Assembly: GCA_019321725.1 (NCBI GenBank)
Contig: CM033108.1
Span: forward strand, 8,512,060-8,576,059
Direction of reading: 5' to 3'
Length of the DNA stretch: 64,000 bases
Source: Paulownia fortunei
Lineage: Eukaryota > Streptophyta > Magnoliopsida > Lamiales > Paulowniaceae
In this document: positions 33,516 through 44,880 of the stretch, in pieces
How the letters are laid out: each line of letters opens with the position of its first letter
How positions within the stretch are numbered: position 1 is the stretch's first letter
Made by a program: the position numbers and the translations under genes
The notes under the pieces: generated by a model
The model's input: the letters and a program-made list of their open reading frames with translations, nothing else
Told to the model about the DNA's origin: nothing
Databases searched by the model: none

Positions 33516-35735
33516 TGTTAGAGTAGAATGCCTAACGTCTCAATTGGATTGGGTGTATTATACTCTTTTGTTTTCGTAAAGACAATCTTATTGGGAATCA
33601 TATTAATGAAAAGGCATTTTCTTTATTTTATGTGTTGCATCTTTTATTTCTGCATATTAGATAAAGTCCTTCAACCAAATTTAGCTACGGGGCATGGTCA
33701 CGCATATGACGGCGATCATAGAACATGTCTCTAAGGTTTTAGTCTTAAATAAATTCTGAGTCGATAGGTTTTTGAGATGGGACATCAAATAACTCAGTAA
33801 AACTCGCGCATATGATGCATGCTCATGAGATAAGGATATCACATTGCATTGGCATTAGTGTAGAGATGTAAGTGCATGTATGTGGGTGCTTGTTAGGGAA
33901 CAAGTATACCGAATATGGCCCGCAAGAAATTTTTAGTTGGAGGCTTTGCCTATCGAAACAAGAATTTTTGTATTGCGATAATACACGATTAGTCCTCAAA
34001 CTTGAGGCACGATGGTAGCCTTGTTTGCATCTTGCAGCACTTTGATATATCTTCTGATTGCTTGACAATTACAAATGGGGTATGTTGGGTGTTACACTAG
34101 TGGTATGGAGGTTTGTCAATGGCCAACAAGAATTCGACACTTGTCTTTTTAAAGAAAAGAATATCCTATGATTTCATAGTTCGTAATTCAAAAATTTTGG
34201 ACAAGGAAGGATGAATCATGATTTATCAAGAATTAATGGAACTTGAAATAAGATCACAGTTATTGAATCATTTAAAATTTTGACTTATAATCCATGCCCT
34301 AGATTCAATCGGGAGTTTAGTTGTCGAAAGGATCGTATATGTATGATACTCGCAATTGAAATAGGTTTACTCGCTATTTTATCTAAGACTAGTTTGTCAT
34401 GATTACTTGTTAGGTATTTTTATGAATAGTGAGGTTCTTGGAATTAAGAAGTTGATTCTAAATGGAATAATTAACTGAATTAATTAATTAAAATAATTGT
34501 TATTCATAAGTTGCAAATGTTGGAAGCCCACTACTAGTTTAGTAGTGAACCTAAGAGGGTCATACATCTTTATGGAAAGTAACATTTTTAATTTTAAATT
34601 TTATCCAATGGTTGGAAATTAATTAATTAATACTAATTAATTAATTAATTAATGGTTCTATTTAATTTAATAGTTAAATTAAATTATTTAATTAAGTAAT
34701 TGGATTATTTAATTGGACTTAATTTGATTGGGAAGCTCAATTGGAGTAAATTAAATTAATCAATTGGATTAATTAAATTGGGATTAAATCAATTGAAATA
34801 ATTTGGGGATTTTTGAGTCCAAACCTAAAATTAATGTGGATCACTTAAGAAGCCCACTAAAATATGAAGAGAATAAATTAAATAAATATAATTTATTTAA
34901 TTAACATATTTATAGATAAATAAATATAGTGTCCCCATAAAATCGGCTACTAAGATTTAATTTATATATAAATATAATTATAGTATATATATGATATATA
35001 TCTATCTTGATATTATTTGAAGAGTTTAAATTAATATCAACAATATATGTAGATAATTTTGATGATTAATGTAATCTCAAATTAGTCAACGTACAATAGG
35101 ACAGAGAAAAGAGAAGATTTCTTGAAAGATTTGGAATCCTTCCAGATAAGGTTTTGAAATAGTTCAAAATTAAAAAAAGTTTCCAAAAGTTGGAAAGAGA
35201 TTAAAATTTTCAGTCCTATATATATGAGAGATGAAAATTACATAATTAATTCAGAAAATTTGAGAAAAAATTATTTTGTTTAAAGTCTTCTATTTTACTC
35301 TCCAAGAAAAGAAAATAAAGAAAAACAAAATCAGTTTCTTATTATTCTTTTCATATTATTGTTTCAAGAACTTCAAGAATCAATCTTTATTGTTACTGAA
35401 AATTTACTCCGGTTCTAGAATTAGAAATTAATTAAAAGAATATTAGTGAATCCTTTTGATTGGTGTTGCTCTTCCATATTGTAGACCTGATAGAGGGGAG
35501 ACACTTAGATCTCTACGAGTTCTGATAGTTCAGAATAAGCAATTGATTATTTCATTCCTACAACGACTGGAGTTCACAAAATGTATAATTCAATTTTATA
35601 TATATATATATATATATATTCACTTGAATAAGTACAATCATTAAAATCACTTTCGAATCAAATGTGTTAAATTTATGTTTGATAAAATTTTAATTTTCCA
35701 TTGCGTATACCCTTGCAATTATAGCGAACCCAACA
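33516..35735 (+). repeat. 3' LTR of the copia element
   Basis: The LTR runs from TGTTAGAGTAGAATGCC to GAACCCAACA. It is colinear with the 5' LTR. A TA-dinucleotide run (35597-35619) is longer than in the 5' copy and is the main length difference. Confidence 0.92.
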
Positions 35736-37202
35736 ACAACATCTCCACTAATATAAATACTAGCAAACTTAAATCAAAGGACTTCAATAAGCTTGTAATG
35801 TAAGCCCTAGGTATTGGCTTACAAAGAAATGGTAAGGATAAAAAAGTAAGAGAGCATAAAGTGTTTCACTTAGAATCTCACTCTCCTCTTTTCTTTTCTA
35901 TTCCCAAGTCTCTTCCCATTTCCTTTGGGATTCATACTTTTCTTTTCTTCTATTTTTGCTACACTTTTTTTTTCTTGAATCCCAAGGCTTGATTTCTTGT
36001 TCTTTTGCTTTTACAACCCAAACTTATTTCTTTTGATATTCATGGGTTGTGATGGATTCTATTCACATCATTCTTGTTCAAGTACTCGAATGCATTCACG
36101 TACATGCCCAAAATATTTTTAAATGACCCTTACACAAAATCGCGCACAATATGTCACATTAATCTCTCTTAGGGATAATTAATGATTTTTTAGGCTACAA
36201 AGGTTAAGTATATTGAGCTACAAGAAATGATGTTGAATGGTGGTCATTCATATATACTACACATGCCATTCTTTGAAAGAGGCTCGAAAGGGTAACTAGT
36301 GATAACAATGTGATCATGGTAGGCTTAAAAGCACAAACGAGTCAAAGATGGCCTAAATTATTTTCAAGTTTGCTAGTCATCTAGGATTCACCTCAAAGAG
36401 TAATCAAGCAAGTTTTAGGACACTTCATAATGAACAAAAAGACTTATTAGAAGCAAAATTCAACACCAAGTAACATATAATTCACAAGATTTTGACACAA
36501 CGTGCTCAATAAAAATTCGTCAATCATGACAAAGATCAACTGCACATAAGAATTGCCATGTTACAAGACTAGAAATCTTTATTTTCTTTAGACTTTATAC
36601 AACATCAATTATGTTTCATCATAGGTCATGGTCATCAAGATAACCACTTATTCTCAAACATTACCCTATTCAAGTCTGTCAACAGAAACATGCTTGCTCT
36701 CAGATTTTCATCACATAAGATATGCAATTCATACACAGTTCATAAAAAAAATTTGGTTGAATTGTCACAAAACATAATTAAGAAATAATTCCCACCTCCA
36801 AACGTAAATCAAACATTGTCCTCAATGTTTAAAGAAAGAAAAAGTGTAGGGAAAAAAAACTACTCCCTCTCAATTAGAAGTGCATCCACTAACATGTATC
36901 TTTTGGAGTCCAAATAGAACCCACACACCACAAAGGAGATGAAAATCTACAATAAAAAAGAGGGCAAATGTAATAACATGGGCGAAAGCAATCAAAGTGA
37001 AAATAATAACATAAACAAAGCTACACAATAGCTAAACATGTCTAAATTTAGAAAAGAAACATACTTCAAAACTAACTAAGAAATTATTCAAAAGCAAAGG
37101 AAAAAGGGGATTGGGTTGCATCCCAAGAAACGCTTATTTTATAGTGATCAGCCGACTATCTTCTTTGCTCATCCAGGATCTAAGAATAAGTAATTCTCAT
37201 GC
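35736..37202 (-). other. 3' region of the minus-strand Athila-type element
   Basis: This is noncoding. It resumes the host element after the copia insertion. Minus-strand words TTACATTACAAGC (near 35800), ATTAGTGGAGAT (near 35745) and GAGGTGAATCCTAGATGAC (near 36390) match the 3' region of the plus-strand Athila element (19120-19730). No pol sequence is present. Confidence 0.65.
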
Positions 37203-37670
37203 CTATCCTTTAGGTGATCCTTCAGGATAGATAAGGCGTGGATAATCTGGAATAGCATCAAGGGCTTTGTGTACATCAATAAGTATATGCCCTATTACTA
37301 AGAATGTTCTTCCAAGCATGATAGGGACACCTTTATCTTTGTCCATGTCAAAGATGATGAAATCTGTAGAATACGTGAACTGGTCTCCATTTTCTAGTAC
37401 CCATTTTGTCACACTAGTAGGCCTTACTTCAAATGGTGCAAGCTTCCTGGAAATTAGATAATGTATTGAATTAATGCTCGCATCTTGATCAGCTAATAGT
37501 ATTTCAAAAGTAGAGTCTTTAATTGATTAAGGGATAGTGAAACTCCCTGAATTGTTAAGCACTTGGGGTGGCTTCATTTGCAAGATGGCATTGCACTTTT
37601 CAATCATCTCCCAGTCCACCAATTTTTGTTTATTATCCACCATAGAGTTTGACACAACCTTGGTCTTCCT
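37203..37670 (-). pseudogene. pro: Protease remnant with altered active site
   Basis: On the minus strand the frame reads WEMIEKCNAILQMKPPQVL, then a TAA, then FEILLADQDASINSIHYLIS, and continues YSTDFIIFDMDKDKGVPIML and GRTFLVIGHILIDVHK (ending 37203). The order matches the Athila protease at 12540-12890. At the active site the usual D-x-G-A is D-Q-D-A, so the essential Gly is lost. After this point the reading ends and no RT follows. Confidence 0.78.
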
Positions 37671-37768
37671 AGGATTTAAGGACAAGAAACTCAGGATGAT
37701 TGTTGTTGAGGAGGGCTTAGTTGCACTTCTCTTTGTTATTCTTCCTTTTCCACAATAGGCATTTGTAT

Positions 37769-38625
37769 TTATACCTCTTGTTCATCCTTAATGAATTTTT
37801 CAACTCCCATAGAAGCTTTTAGCTCTTTACCACTTGTCAAAGTAACAACATTACACAGTTCTTCGCCCATTTCATTTATCTCAAGTATGCAAGGCAACTT
37901 TTCATGTTGTCTATCGAAAGATGTATTGGCCAACTCACTAATTTGGATTTCCAAGTTTTGAAATGTTGTTGATCGATTTTGGACATCACTTGTACTTTTC
38001 AACATAAATTGGCTTTCATTCTTTTGTAATAGAACTATTGTTTCTTCAAGATTCAACTTCTTCTTCGATGGTGGATAATTAGATTCAGTGTTTGCAATAA
38101 ATTGAGCTACTGCTTCTTCAAGATTCAACTTCTTCTCCAGTGGTAGATTATTAGATTTAGTGTTTGCAATGAATTGAGCCAATGCTTGTTCAAGAGTAGA
38201 CTTCATTTCTTGTGGTGTAAAAGTAGGTTCAGGCCATGTCATATTGTGATAATTTATCTATAAACCTTGCATTCTTGATTGTACGTGTTGGAGAAAAGAG
38301 GGCCATGTTGCTTATTATAATCCCACATATATTGAGCATGATTGACCAATGATGGTGCCCATGGATTGCTCCCTTGATATTCTATTATTGCATAGAAACC
38401 ACAGTACGACTCATGCACTACAAGGGGTGTCTAAATAGTATTTGCTGAAAGTTTTTCAACTCGCTTAGACAAGGCATCTACTTGGGCGATCAATGCAACA
38501 AGAGGCTCTATTTCATAACTTCCAAAATTCCTTATTGTCATGGCATAATTAGTTGGCCAATAATGTGTATAAGCTGCCATCTCATCTAATAAAGTGCCTC
38601 TGACAAAAATAAACAAAATAACCAA
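37769..38625 (-). pseudogene. gag: gag C-terminal remnant
   Basis: Minus-strand fragments 38625-38431 (GTLLDEMAAYTHYWPTN and EPLVALIAQVDALSKRVEK) and 38242-37769 (LEIQISELANTSFDRQHEKL and VVTLTSGKELKASM) are the C-terminal part of Athila-type gag. The capsid domain (FLEICDTF... in the element at 11035) is absent between the primer site and this fragment. The second piece holds a 24-residue tandem repeat. Confidence 0.75.
38051..38194 (-). repeat. 24-residue tandem repeat in gag
   Basis: Two 72-bp units encode LEQALAQFIANTKSNNLPLE... and LEEAVAQFIANTESNYPPSK..., each ending KKLN. A third partial unit starts LEETIV. The frame is kept across the units, so the duplication arose while the gene was coding or was tolerated in frame. 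Confidence 0.85.
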
Positions 38626-38740
38626 AGTAAACTAAAACAAAATAATAAAAATGACATAAAGAACATAAAAAATAATAATAAAGCAAGAAAAAGGGTCAAA
38701 CAAAAGCGAGATAAATCAACTTCAATATTACAAAAACACA

Positions 38741-38759
38741 CTCCATTGCAATGGCGCCA
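38741..38759 (-). other. Primer-binding site, tRNA-Asp type
   Basis: On the minus strand it reads TGGCGCCATTGCAATGGAG, against TGGCGCCGTTGCCGGGGAA for the tRNA-Asp complement. The first seven bases are perfect and most differences are G-to-A or C-to-A. It lies six bases inside the LTR edge. Confidence 0.8.
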
Positions 38760-38765
38760 AAAACT

Positions 38766-40301
38766 TGATGTGCACTTTTTTGTTTGCTACACAATTTGAC
38801 TGCAAGTGTATGGTGTCAAGTTCTAGTATAGTAAAATGGAAAGGGTTGTCGTGTCCCAAGGAAGTGTGCATGCAACTCGAATCAAAGAGTTGCTTGGTGG
38901 ATCAAAAACTTAAACAAACAAATAAACACAAACATCAAACTAAAATCCAAGGGTGAAAGAGATAGAGTTTAATAATGTGAAGGTGTCAAGGCTTTGGATT
39001 ACCATTTCTATTTCATTACAAATCTCACATGCATGTGGTTAGGATTTATATTTAATCATGTGACAATAGGAATACCGAAGGTAAATGATACTATTTCCTA
39101 ACATATATCATATCTATCACTAGGAAGCAACCAATAATATCCCTATAATGGATTGAACTAACTAATGATGCATTGAGCTTTTTGATTTCCTCTAGCTCTC
39201 GATAATCACGTCTATGACTACTGTGTGTACTAAATTCTATATCCTTATAGTGACCTAGTCCACCACATATACTACACATGTACATCTTGTAATACTACCT
39301 TCCGATCTCAATCACAACAACAATGATTATCTCAAAATTGGTCAAATCTCAAGAAGCATTAAAAACATAGTGCGTGCTCCTCACAAATAAATATATCATC
39401 TACACCAGAAACATGATATCAATTCATATAAATGGCTTCTAAGCTTTGAAAAAAGTAGAATTTAGCTCATATTGAAATTAAGCAAGCACCAAGTATTTTT
39501 CAATATCATGATCTTACAAATTCCTCAAAACTAAATAAAATAAAGGAAGAAATTTAAGAAGAAAGTGACAACCTCAAATGAATCTTCACTTCTTCTTCAA
39601 AATTCTTCAATGCTCAATGAATTTCCTCATCTTTTTTGCCTCAAATCCCAAGCTTTTTGGTAATTAGGGGTTTGTGTGATCTTGGTGTAGTGTGTGAGAA
39701 TTATAGAAAAATGTGTATTTTTGGGTGGAGAGAAAAATTATGTGAGAAGTTAGGTGTAGAGTGTGTCTTGATGATGAATTATGTGTATCTCATGTAAAGT
39801 GTGATGTGTGTAGTTTATATTATGTGAAATCTATGTGTGTATATTGTATCTATCAAGTGTATAACATAGATAGTGATGTGTAGGTGTATCGATAGTATAG
39901 GCAATATGAAATATGATAAATTGCCTCTTATGTCACCACTTGTCACCCAAGAAAGGCTAGAAATTTTTTTCTGTTAAAGTTCACTAGGGATGGGGCGCTG
40001 GAAATTGGGGACCCATCCCCACTACTGCAGTTTTTCCTCTCTCGAACTGGGGAGGGGAGCAAGTAACTCGGGGGCCCATCTCCAATGCTGCAATTTTTCC
40101 TCTCTTAAACAGGGGATGGGGCGCAAGTAACTGGGATTTCATCCCTGGTGCTGCAGTTTTGCTTCTCTTTAACTTTATTTCTTCTTCTTTTGGCTCATTT
40201 TCTCCATGTTGCTCCTACACACAAATATTAAAAGATACGTGCAACATCCTAATTTGTGCTATTAAAAGTGTTAGAAAATATTTTGAATTATGAGTTTATC
40301 A
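38766..40301 (-). repeat. 5' LTR of the minus-strand Athila-type element
   Basis: On the minus strand the LTR runs from TGATAAACTCATAATTC to GTGCACATCA. It is followed on the plus strand by the ATATG target duplication at 40302-40306. The GGGGATGGGGCGC-like words near 39990-40120 recur in the 3' LTR near 27050-27190. Confidence 0.88.
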
Positions 40302-40306
40302 ATATG

Positions 40307-41738
40307 GGTTACATCTGTTATATAGATGTAAAGTAGTCAATCGTTGGCTAGCATTGGTTTTCCTTTATGAATTCCATCTAGTATCTCTGTTTGCTAGTTT
40401 AGGGTTCCCTGGTTAATTAAACATATGTGTTCTGTTATACACTCTATTTGGTATTTTTTTTCTCAAAATGGTGTGTTTATGATATATCATCTGTTAATAT
40501 ATCATTATACTGATTATCTCATTTTTTTAGTGTCTCAAATCAATTACTTCCTTTTATATATGATGGATAAGAAATTTTTCTTTGTTTATGTGAACTTCAG
40601 CTGTGCTATAGATTTATGTTTTTTATTTGTGATGATGGATATGATTTTTATTCAGTTTTTGGAGCATTGGTAGTTTGTTCTTACGTTTATGATGTCTATT
40701 AAATGTATCCTACATTTTAAAACTTTGGTGTCTCCATTTATAAAAACTAAACTTACATGAGAGTCTTGAATCCCCTTTTATATTTGGCATGAAACACACA
40801 GACTTGTATGTTTTATTTTTTGGTTGGTTGACCTTTCAAGACTTAGGGTCTTCAATTGGGAGTTTTGGTTGTTGGTCTTTTAAATTTTTAGGGCCTTCAC
40901 TTGCGAGTTTTGATTGTTGGTGACTGTACTTTGAGGATTTTTTTGTACTCCTTGATTTATCAGTGAACTTATTATGTATTTGAAATATTTTCCGTCTCCT
41001 CCACACCAAGCATGTACAGCAAATTTTGTGCTTTTGTTTCTTATCTTGGCTTATGATATTTTTATATTTTAGCTTGTGTTAGCTTGTTCTCTTTATGTGT
41101 TGTCTATCCTTATATGTTTTTAGGGCATGCTTTCATATGCCTTGTTGGTTTTTGTCTATTTTGAGATAATTTTTGTAAAATGGCTTGATTTTGAACCTGT
41201 ATTCAGTAACAAATATTTTATTACCTCCCCATTTTATAGAAAGACATTCTTCATCTTCAAAATTCATTTATCTTTATAATGTTATGTTCATATCCCTTGT
41301 TTTACATTTTCCGTTTGAAGTTTTTCTTTTCTCAAGTTATGTGGAAATCATGTCTATATCAAGTGGGTATTTTGCCCTTCAAAATTTGGTTTCCGTTCAA
41401 TTCCAATAATGACTCGTGGTGTTGTGTACAATTTGTTTTAATTGGCATCTGTTTATAATGCTGACAAGCTTTATTACAGCTTTAGCTCAAATATTACTTT
41501 GAATATGTACATTTTTTGTTGTTGTCTAACGATTGGTATGTTAGTTAAGTGTAGCCAAATAAGCTTCATTACAGCTTTAGCTCAAATATTTGGTCATGTT
41601 TGCTAAGATGGAAAACATGTGAAGAAATTACAACTTGTTTATCTTCTTTATTGTTGCATATGTTGTGCAAATTTCTTAGCATTTTGTGCCTTGAATGTAT
41701 ATGTATAAATCTGTTTGAATTCTGATAATTGTTGTAGA
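40307..41738. other. T-rich noncoding DNA
   Basis: The plus strand is strongly T-rich with scattered GTTTTGG words, resembling intron or decayed repeat sequence. A stretch at 40715-40790 (ending AATCCCCTTTTATATTTGGC) is similar to 43725-43800, so both blocks may derive from one repeat or from duplicated introns. No protein-coding exon is recognisable. Confidence 0.5.
41466..41590 (+). repeat. Short direct repeat, 30 bp, 95 bases apart
   Basis: AAGCTTTATTACAGCTTTAG plus CTCAAATATT (41466-41495) recurs at 41561-41590 with one mismatch. No terminal or target-site structure was found around it. Confidence 0.75.
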
Positions 41739-41838
41739 NNNNNNNNNNNNNNNNNNNNNNNNNNNNNNNNNNNNNNNNNNNNNNNNNNNNNNNNNNNNNN
41801 NNNNNNNNNNNNNNNNNNNNNNNNNNNNNNNNNNNNNN
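41739..41838. other. Assembly gap (100 N)
   Basis: Exactly 100 undetermined bases, the conventional filler for a scaffold join of unknown length. Features spanning it cannot be trusted, including any frame read through it. Confidence 0.98.
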
Positions 41839-44439
41839 CAAGGCACTAACTCTATTCATTTGAGGAAACCTCACCCCCAGTATGGAAATTTGCATCACAC
41901 AACCAACTACAAGCTCCAAAACAATCATAAGAGATGGAGGGATGAAGTATGTGACCATCTCCAACCTTGTTTTTGCTCTCTCTCAATTCAAGGATGAAAT
42001 TGAAAATCCAAAAAATAAATGAAAAAAGTCTATGTAATGTTTAGATTCTACATTATTAGAAGTTATTGGTTTAAGTGGATAGTTTTTGAATAAGTACGAA
42101 CTATGTTAGTTTGATGCAATTTAATGGACTATTAGATAGTGTTGGGATGGTATAAGTTTAAGTGGATGGTTTTTGAGACAATGGTTATGAGCAGATGTTT
42201 TGCATCTTTTGAAATTATGTATTTTGATGATAATGATTATGAACATATGTTTTGCATCTTAAAAAAAATATTTTACTATACATGTTAAATTTGCAATGTT
42301 GAATGACATTGTCAAGTTATACAGTACATTTTCATTGAATTGTCAACTTTTCAATGTTATTATGTATTTTGCAATGACAGTCACCAAGTTAGGATGCTTT
42401 TGTAGGGACAAAATGAAAAAAAAAAACACATCACATGGTCTTATAATAAGATACACCTTCCAATCTTTCCAAAAGCAATAGTACAACAAGAAAATAACTT
42501 CACCACACATTGCAATACACACTTCCAGCAACCTACACTCATATCTGAGCAACCTACACTAGATGCCACATTACAATACATACAAGGTCCTACAATAAGA
42601 TACACCACATATCCTATCAACCTATATTTTACAATTTCATTCTTTAGCCAACCAAATGACCAAGAAAAGAAGCTAAAAACTACAAGAACAAATCTAAGTT
42701 GTTGCTTCTTTTGGTCAGATTCTGAACTTCATCCTCAAGCCCGATAATTTTTACGGTATAATCCTGAAATGATGCTTATTTTCCTCGAGCACATAGGTAG
42801 GTCCTTCCATGCAAAATAGTCACAACCACCTCTTTACTAAATGAAAGAAATATTTCAAAACAAGGTACATAAAAATCATTTATTTCATGCAACAAAGGGA
42901 GAAGAGAATAAAAATCACCATCCGATCTTTGCAACCATGGAACCTTCTACCTGGGTTTTCACTTATCCAAGAAGTACGCAACTGAGCCAGTTTTCTATAG
43001 TCACAATATATCCTAGGACATGAAACAGATGACATCGTCTTCAATGGTGAGTGAACTTTCTCTTCAACTATTTTTTTCTTCCGTCGTCTATTTTCTCCAC
43101 TTTGTTTGGGGAAGATGAGTCTGTTGTTGTTTTCTTTTTATTTGGGGCAGATGGGTAATGGAGGGAGAATGGTTATGTTGTCCTCCATTTTATGTACACT
43201 TGGCAAGCAAGTTCTTGTTGTTTTCCCTTCTTTTGTTTATGTAAGCGCCGCAACCTCAAGTTTCCCTCAAAAAACTAAAAATTGAATCCACATATTCAAT
43301 CCACTTTGAGAACTCAGCAATTTTTGGGAGGAATTGGAACTTTCAGGCAAAATCAGACTAAATGTGCATATTTTTAAAAGTTTGTGATTGTCAAACAGTG
43401 ATCCAAAAAAATGAAGAATGAAATCCCTATCTAGGCTAACATAGAGGACCAAAAAATGCAATTTTGCCTATTTTTTATTATAGTGATTTTCCATTTGGTA
43501 ACTCAAAATGACGAACTCCGTTTAGATATGGGCTCTACTATTGAACTATAGTACAAATCTTGTTGTTGTAGTGAACGAACTTAGGTTGCTAAAATTTGTT
43601 ATGCTTATGTAGAATGTGCTAGGGGTTTATATGTTTACTTATGTTGATAGAATATGATATCTATGTGGTTTTAGCAGCGTTGTTAGCCTTTTACTTTGAT
43701 ATTTTATACATTTATATTTCCTAAAATTTTGCAATATGGTGTCTTTAGTATTGAAACTAAATTTATATAAAAATCTTTAATCCCCTTTATATTTGGCATG
43801 TAATAAAAATTAAATAGTTTTGTTTGTTATAATTGCTTATGCTTGTGCTATGGTTTTTATCTTTTTTAGTATTTATCTATATACTTTGTCTTATCTTATA
43901 ATTTTATGGCCTCTGTTTCAGAGTTTTGGTGGCTGGTGGTTTTTTTTATAGTAATTTTCTATAATATGTACAGATTCCCACCTATATTCACTGTAAAAAA
44001 CATTCATCTTCTCTATATTTGCCATGTTAAAAGATTTAAATCATTTCTTTATGATGTAGCTTATTATTTTTCTATGATTTGAGGTTATCTAAGCAATTTT
44101 CTATGCATTGTCTTTCTTTTTTAATATTTTAAGTGGTATAATGTAGAAAACCCCTTCATGTTTTTGTGAAAATGCAAAAATCCCCTGTTAAAAGATAACC
44201 TGAAAACCCTCATTGTAATTAAAAAAATTTGCCCACTCGCTTTACCATTAGTCAAATCTAACGACGTTAACTTTTTCATGAATTGTCTGCTATGCCCATG
44301 TATAAAATTCCAACTTTTAAGTTTCATGATTAATTTCTATCATATATCAATTGAAAAAAGAAGAGAGGTGGAGAGATGCGATTATTGTGAAGAAATGAAG
44401 AGACAATACTCATTTTGAAAATTTTCACAAAAATAATCA
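41839..44439. other. Noncoding DNA, several small repeats
   Basis: No supported gene. A word with GGATGGTTTTTGAGACAATG and ATGTTTTGCATCTT occurs in related form twice at 42070-42265. From 44134 to 44330, CCCCTTCATG and TCCCCTGTTAAAAG-type phrases resemble a widespread class of decayed plant repeats. The piece at 41840-41990, just right of the gap, has a cysteine-rich minus-strand reading but no recognised domain. Confidence 0.45.
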
Positions 44440-44880
44440 TATTTTGGGTTTAGGGTGGGAGGTCTGCCTCAGGTTGAGATTTGTGAGGTGTTGAAAAGTT
44501 GTTGGTATGGGTCGGGGGTTGCACTGATTGAATTAGGGGTTGAGAGTAGTGGTGAGTTGTGTGTGGAGATGGGGGTGGTTAGGCTTAGGATAGGGTTGGA
44601 GTTAGTTGGGGTTTGGGGATAGGTACGCAGGAGGTGGACTCAAGTGTTAAGTGGGAGAGAGAGGGATGATGGTTGGGGTAGGGTAGAAGAGTTAGGTTAC
44701 GGGTTTGGGGGTGGGGAAGGGGGCTTGCGTAAGTTTTTGGGGGCTAGAGTCTGGATTTTACTATTTGTTAGGGTGAATGGGGTTGGGTTCATGGGAGTGG
44801 GGGGTGGGGGAGGGGGTTACAGGTAGAGTTTGTGGTGGATGACGATTGGTGGGTTTGGGGTGGTGTTTGGACTAGCTGGG
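44440..44880 (+). other. Strand-asymmetric G-rich block with G-quadruplex motif
   Basis: Over about 430 bases the plus strand is dominated by G and T with very little C, in contrast to AT-rich neighbours. Phrases such as GGTTTAGGG, TTAGGATAGGG and GGGTTTGGGGGTGG occur throughout. At 44793-44816 four G runs of 3, 6, 5 and 5 are separated by loops of 1-3 bases, a strong quadruplex pattern. An open frame across part of it has no recognisable domain. Confidence 0.7.

Larger units (their letters stand above)
27722..35735 (+). mobile_element. Ty1/copia LTR retrotransposon, nested and internally deleted
   Basis: Two long LTRs (2192 and 2220 bp) flank a tRNA-iMet-type primer site, gag, a protease fragment, an RT fragment, RNase H and a purine tract. 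Integrase and the first half of RT are missing. The element lies inside the 3' region of the minus-strand Athila-type element, so it inserted later. The flanks GCACC and ACAAC do not form a target duplication. The host element reads on without obvious loss, so either the duplication has decayed or a deletion removed it. Confidence 0.9.
25817..40301 (-). mobile_element. Internally deleted Athila-type element with a nested copia element
   Basis: The target duplication ATATG is perfect on both sides (25812-25816 and 40302-40306). On the minus strand the order is 5' LTR (40301-38766), tRNA-Asp-type primer site, gag remnant, protease remnant, long 3' region, purine tract and 3' LTR (27384-25817). 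Without the inserted copia element (27722-35735) the interior is only about 3.4 kb and lacks RT, RNase H and integrase. It is therefore a non-autonomous derivative that would have depended on proteins from a full-length relative. Confidence 0.88.

Noticed and set aside
35597..35619. TA dinucleotide run as a possible regulatory element
   Set aside because: A simple microsatellite in an LTR; similar runs at 19519 and 61191 show it is ordinary slippage sequence.
41569..41964. 131-codon minus-strand open frame
   Set aside because: It reads through the 100-N gap, so it is an artefact of undetermined bases.
44644..44826. Glycine-rich 60-codon frame in the G-rich block
   Set aside because: Glycine codons are forced by G richness; no motif supports a protein.
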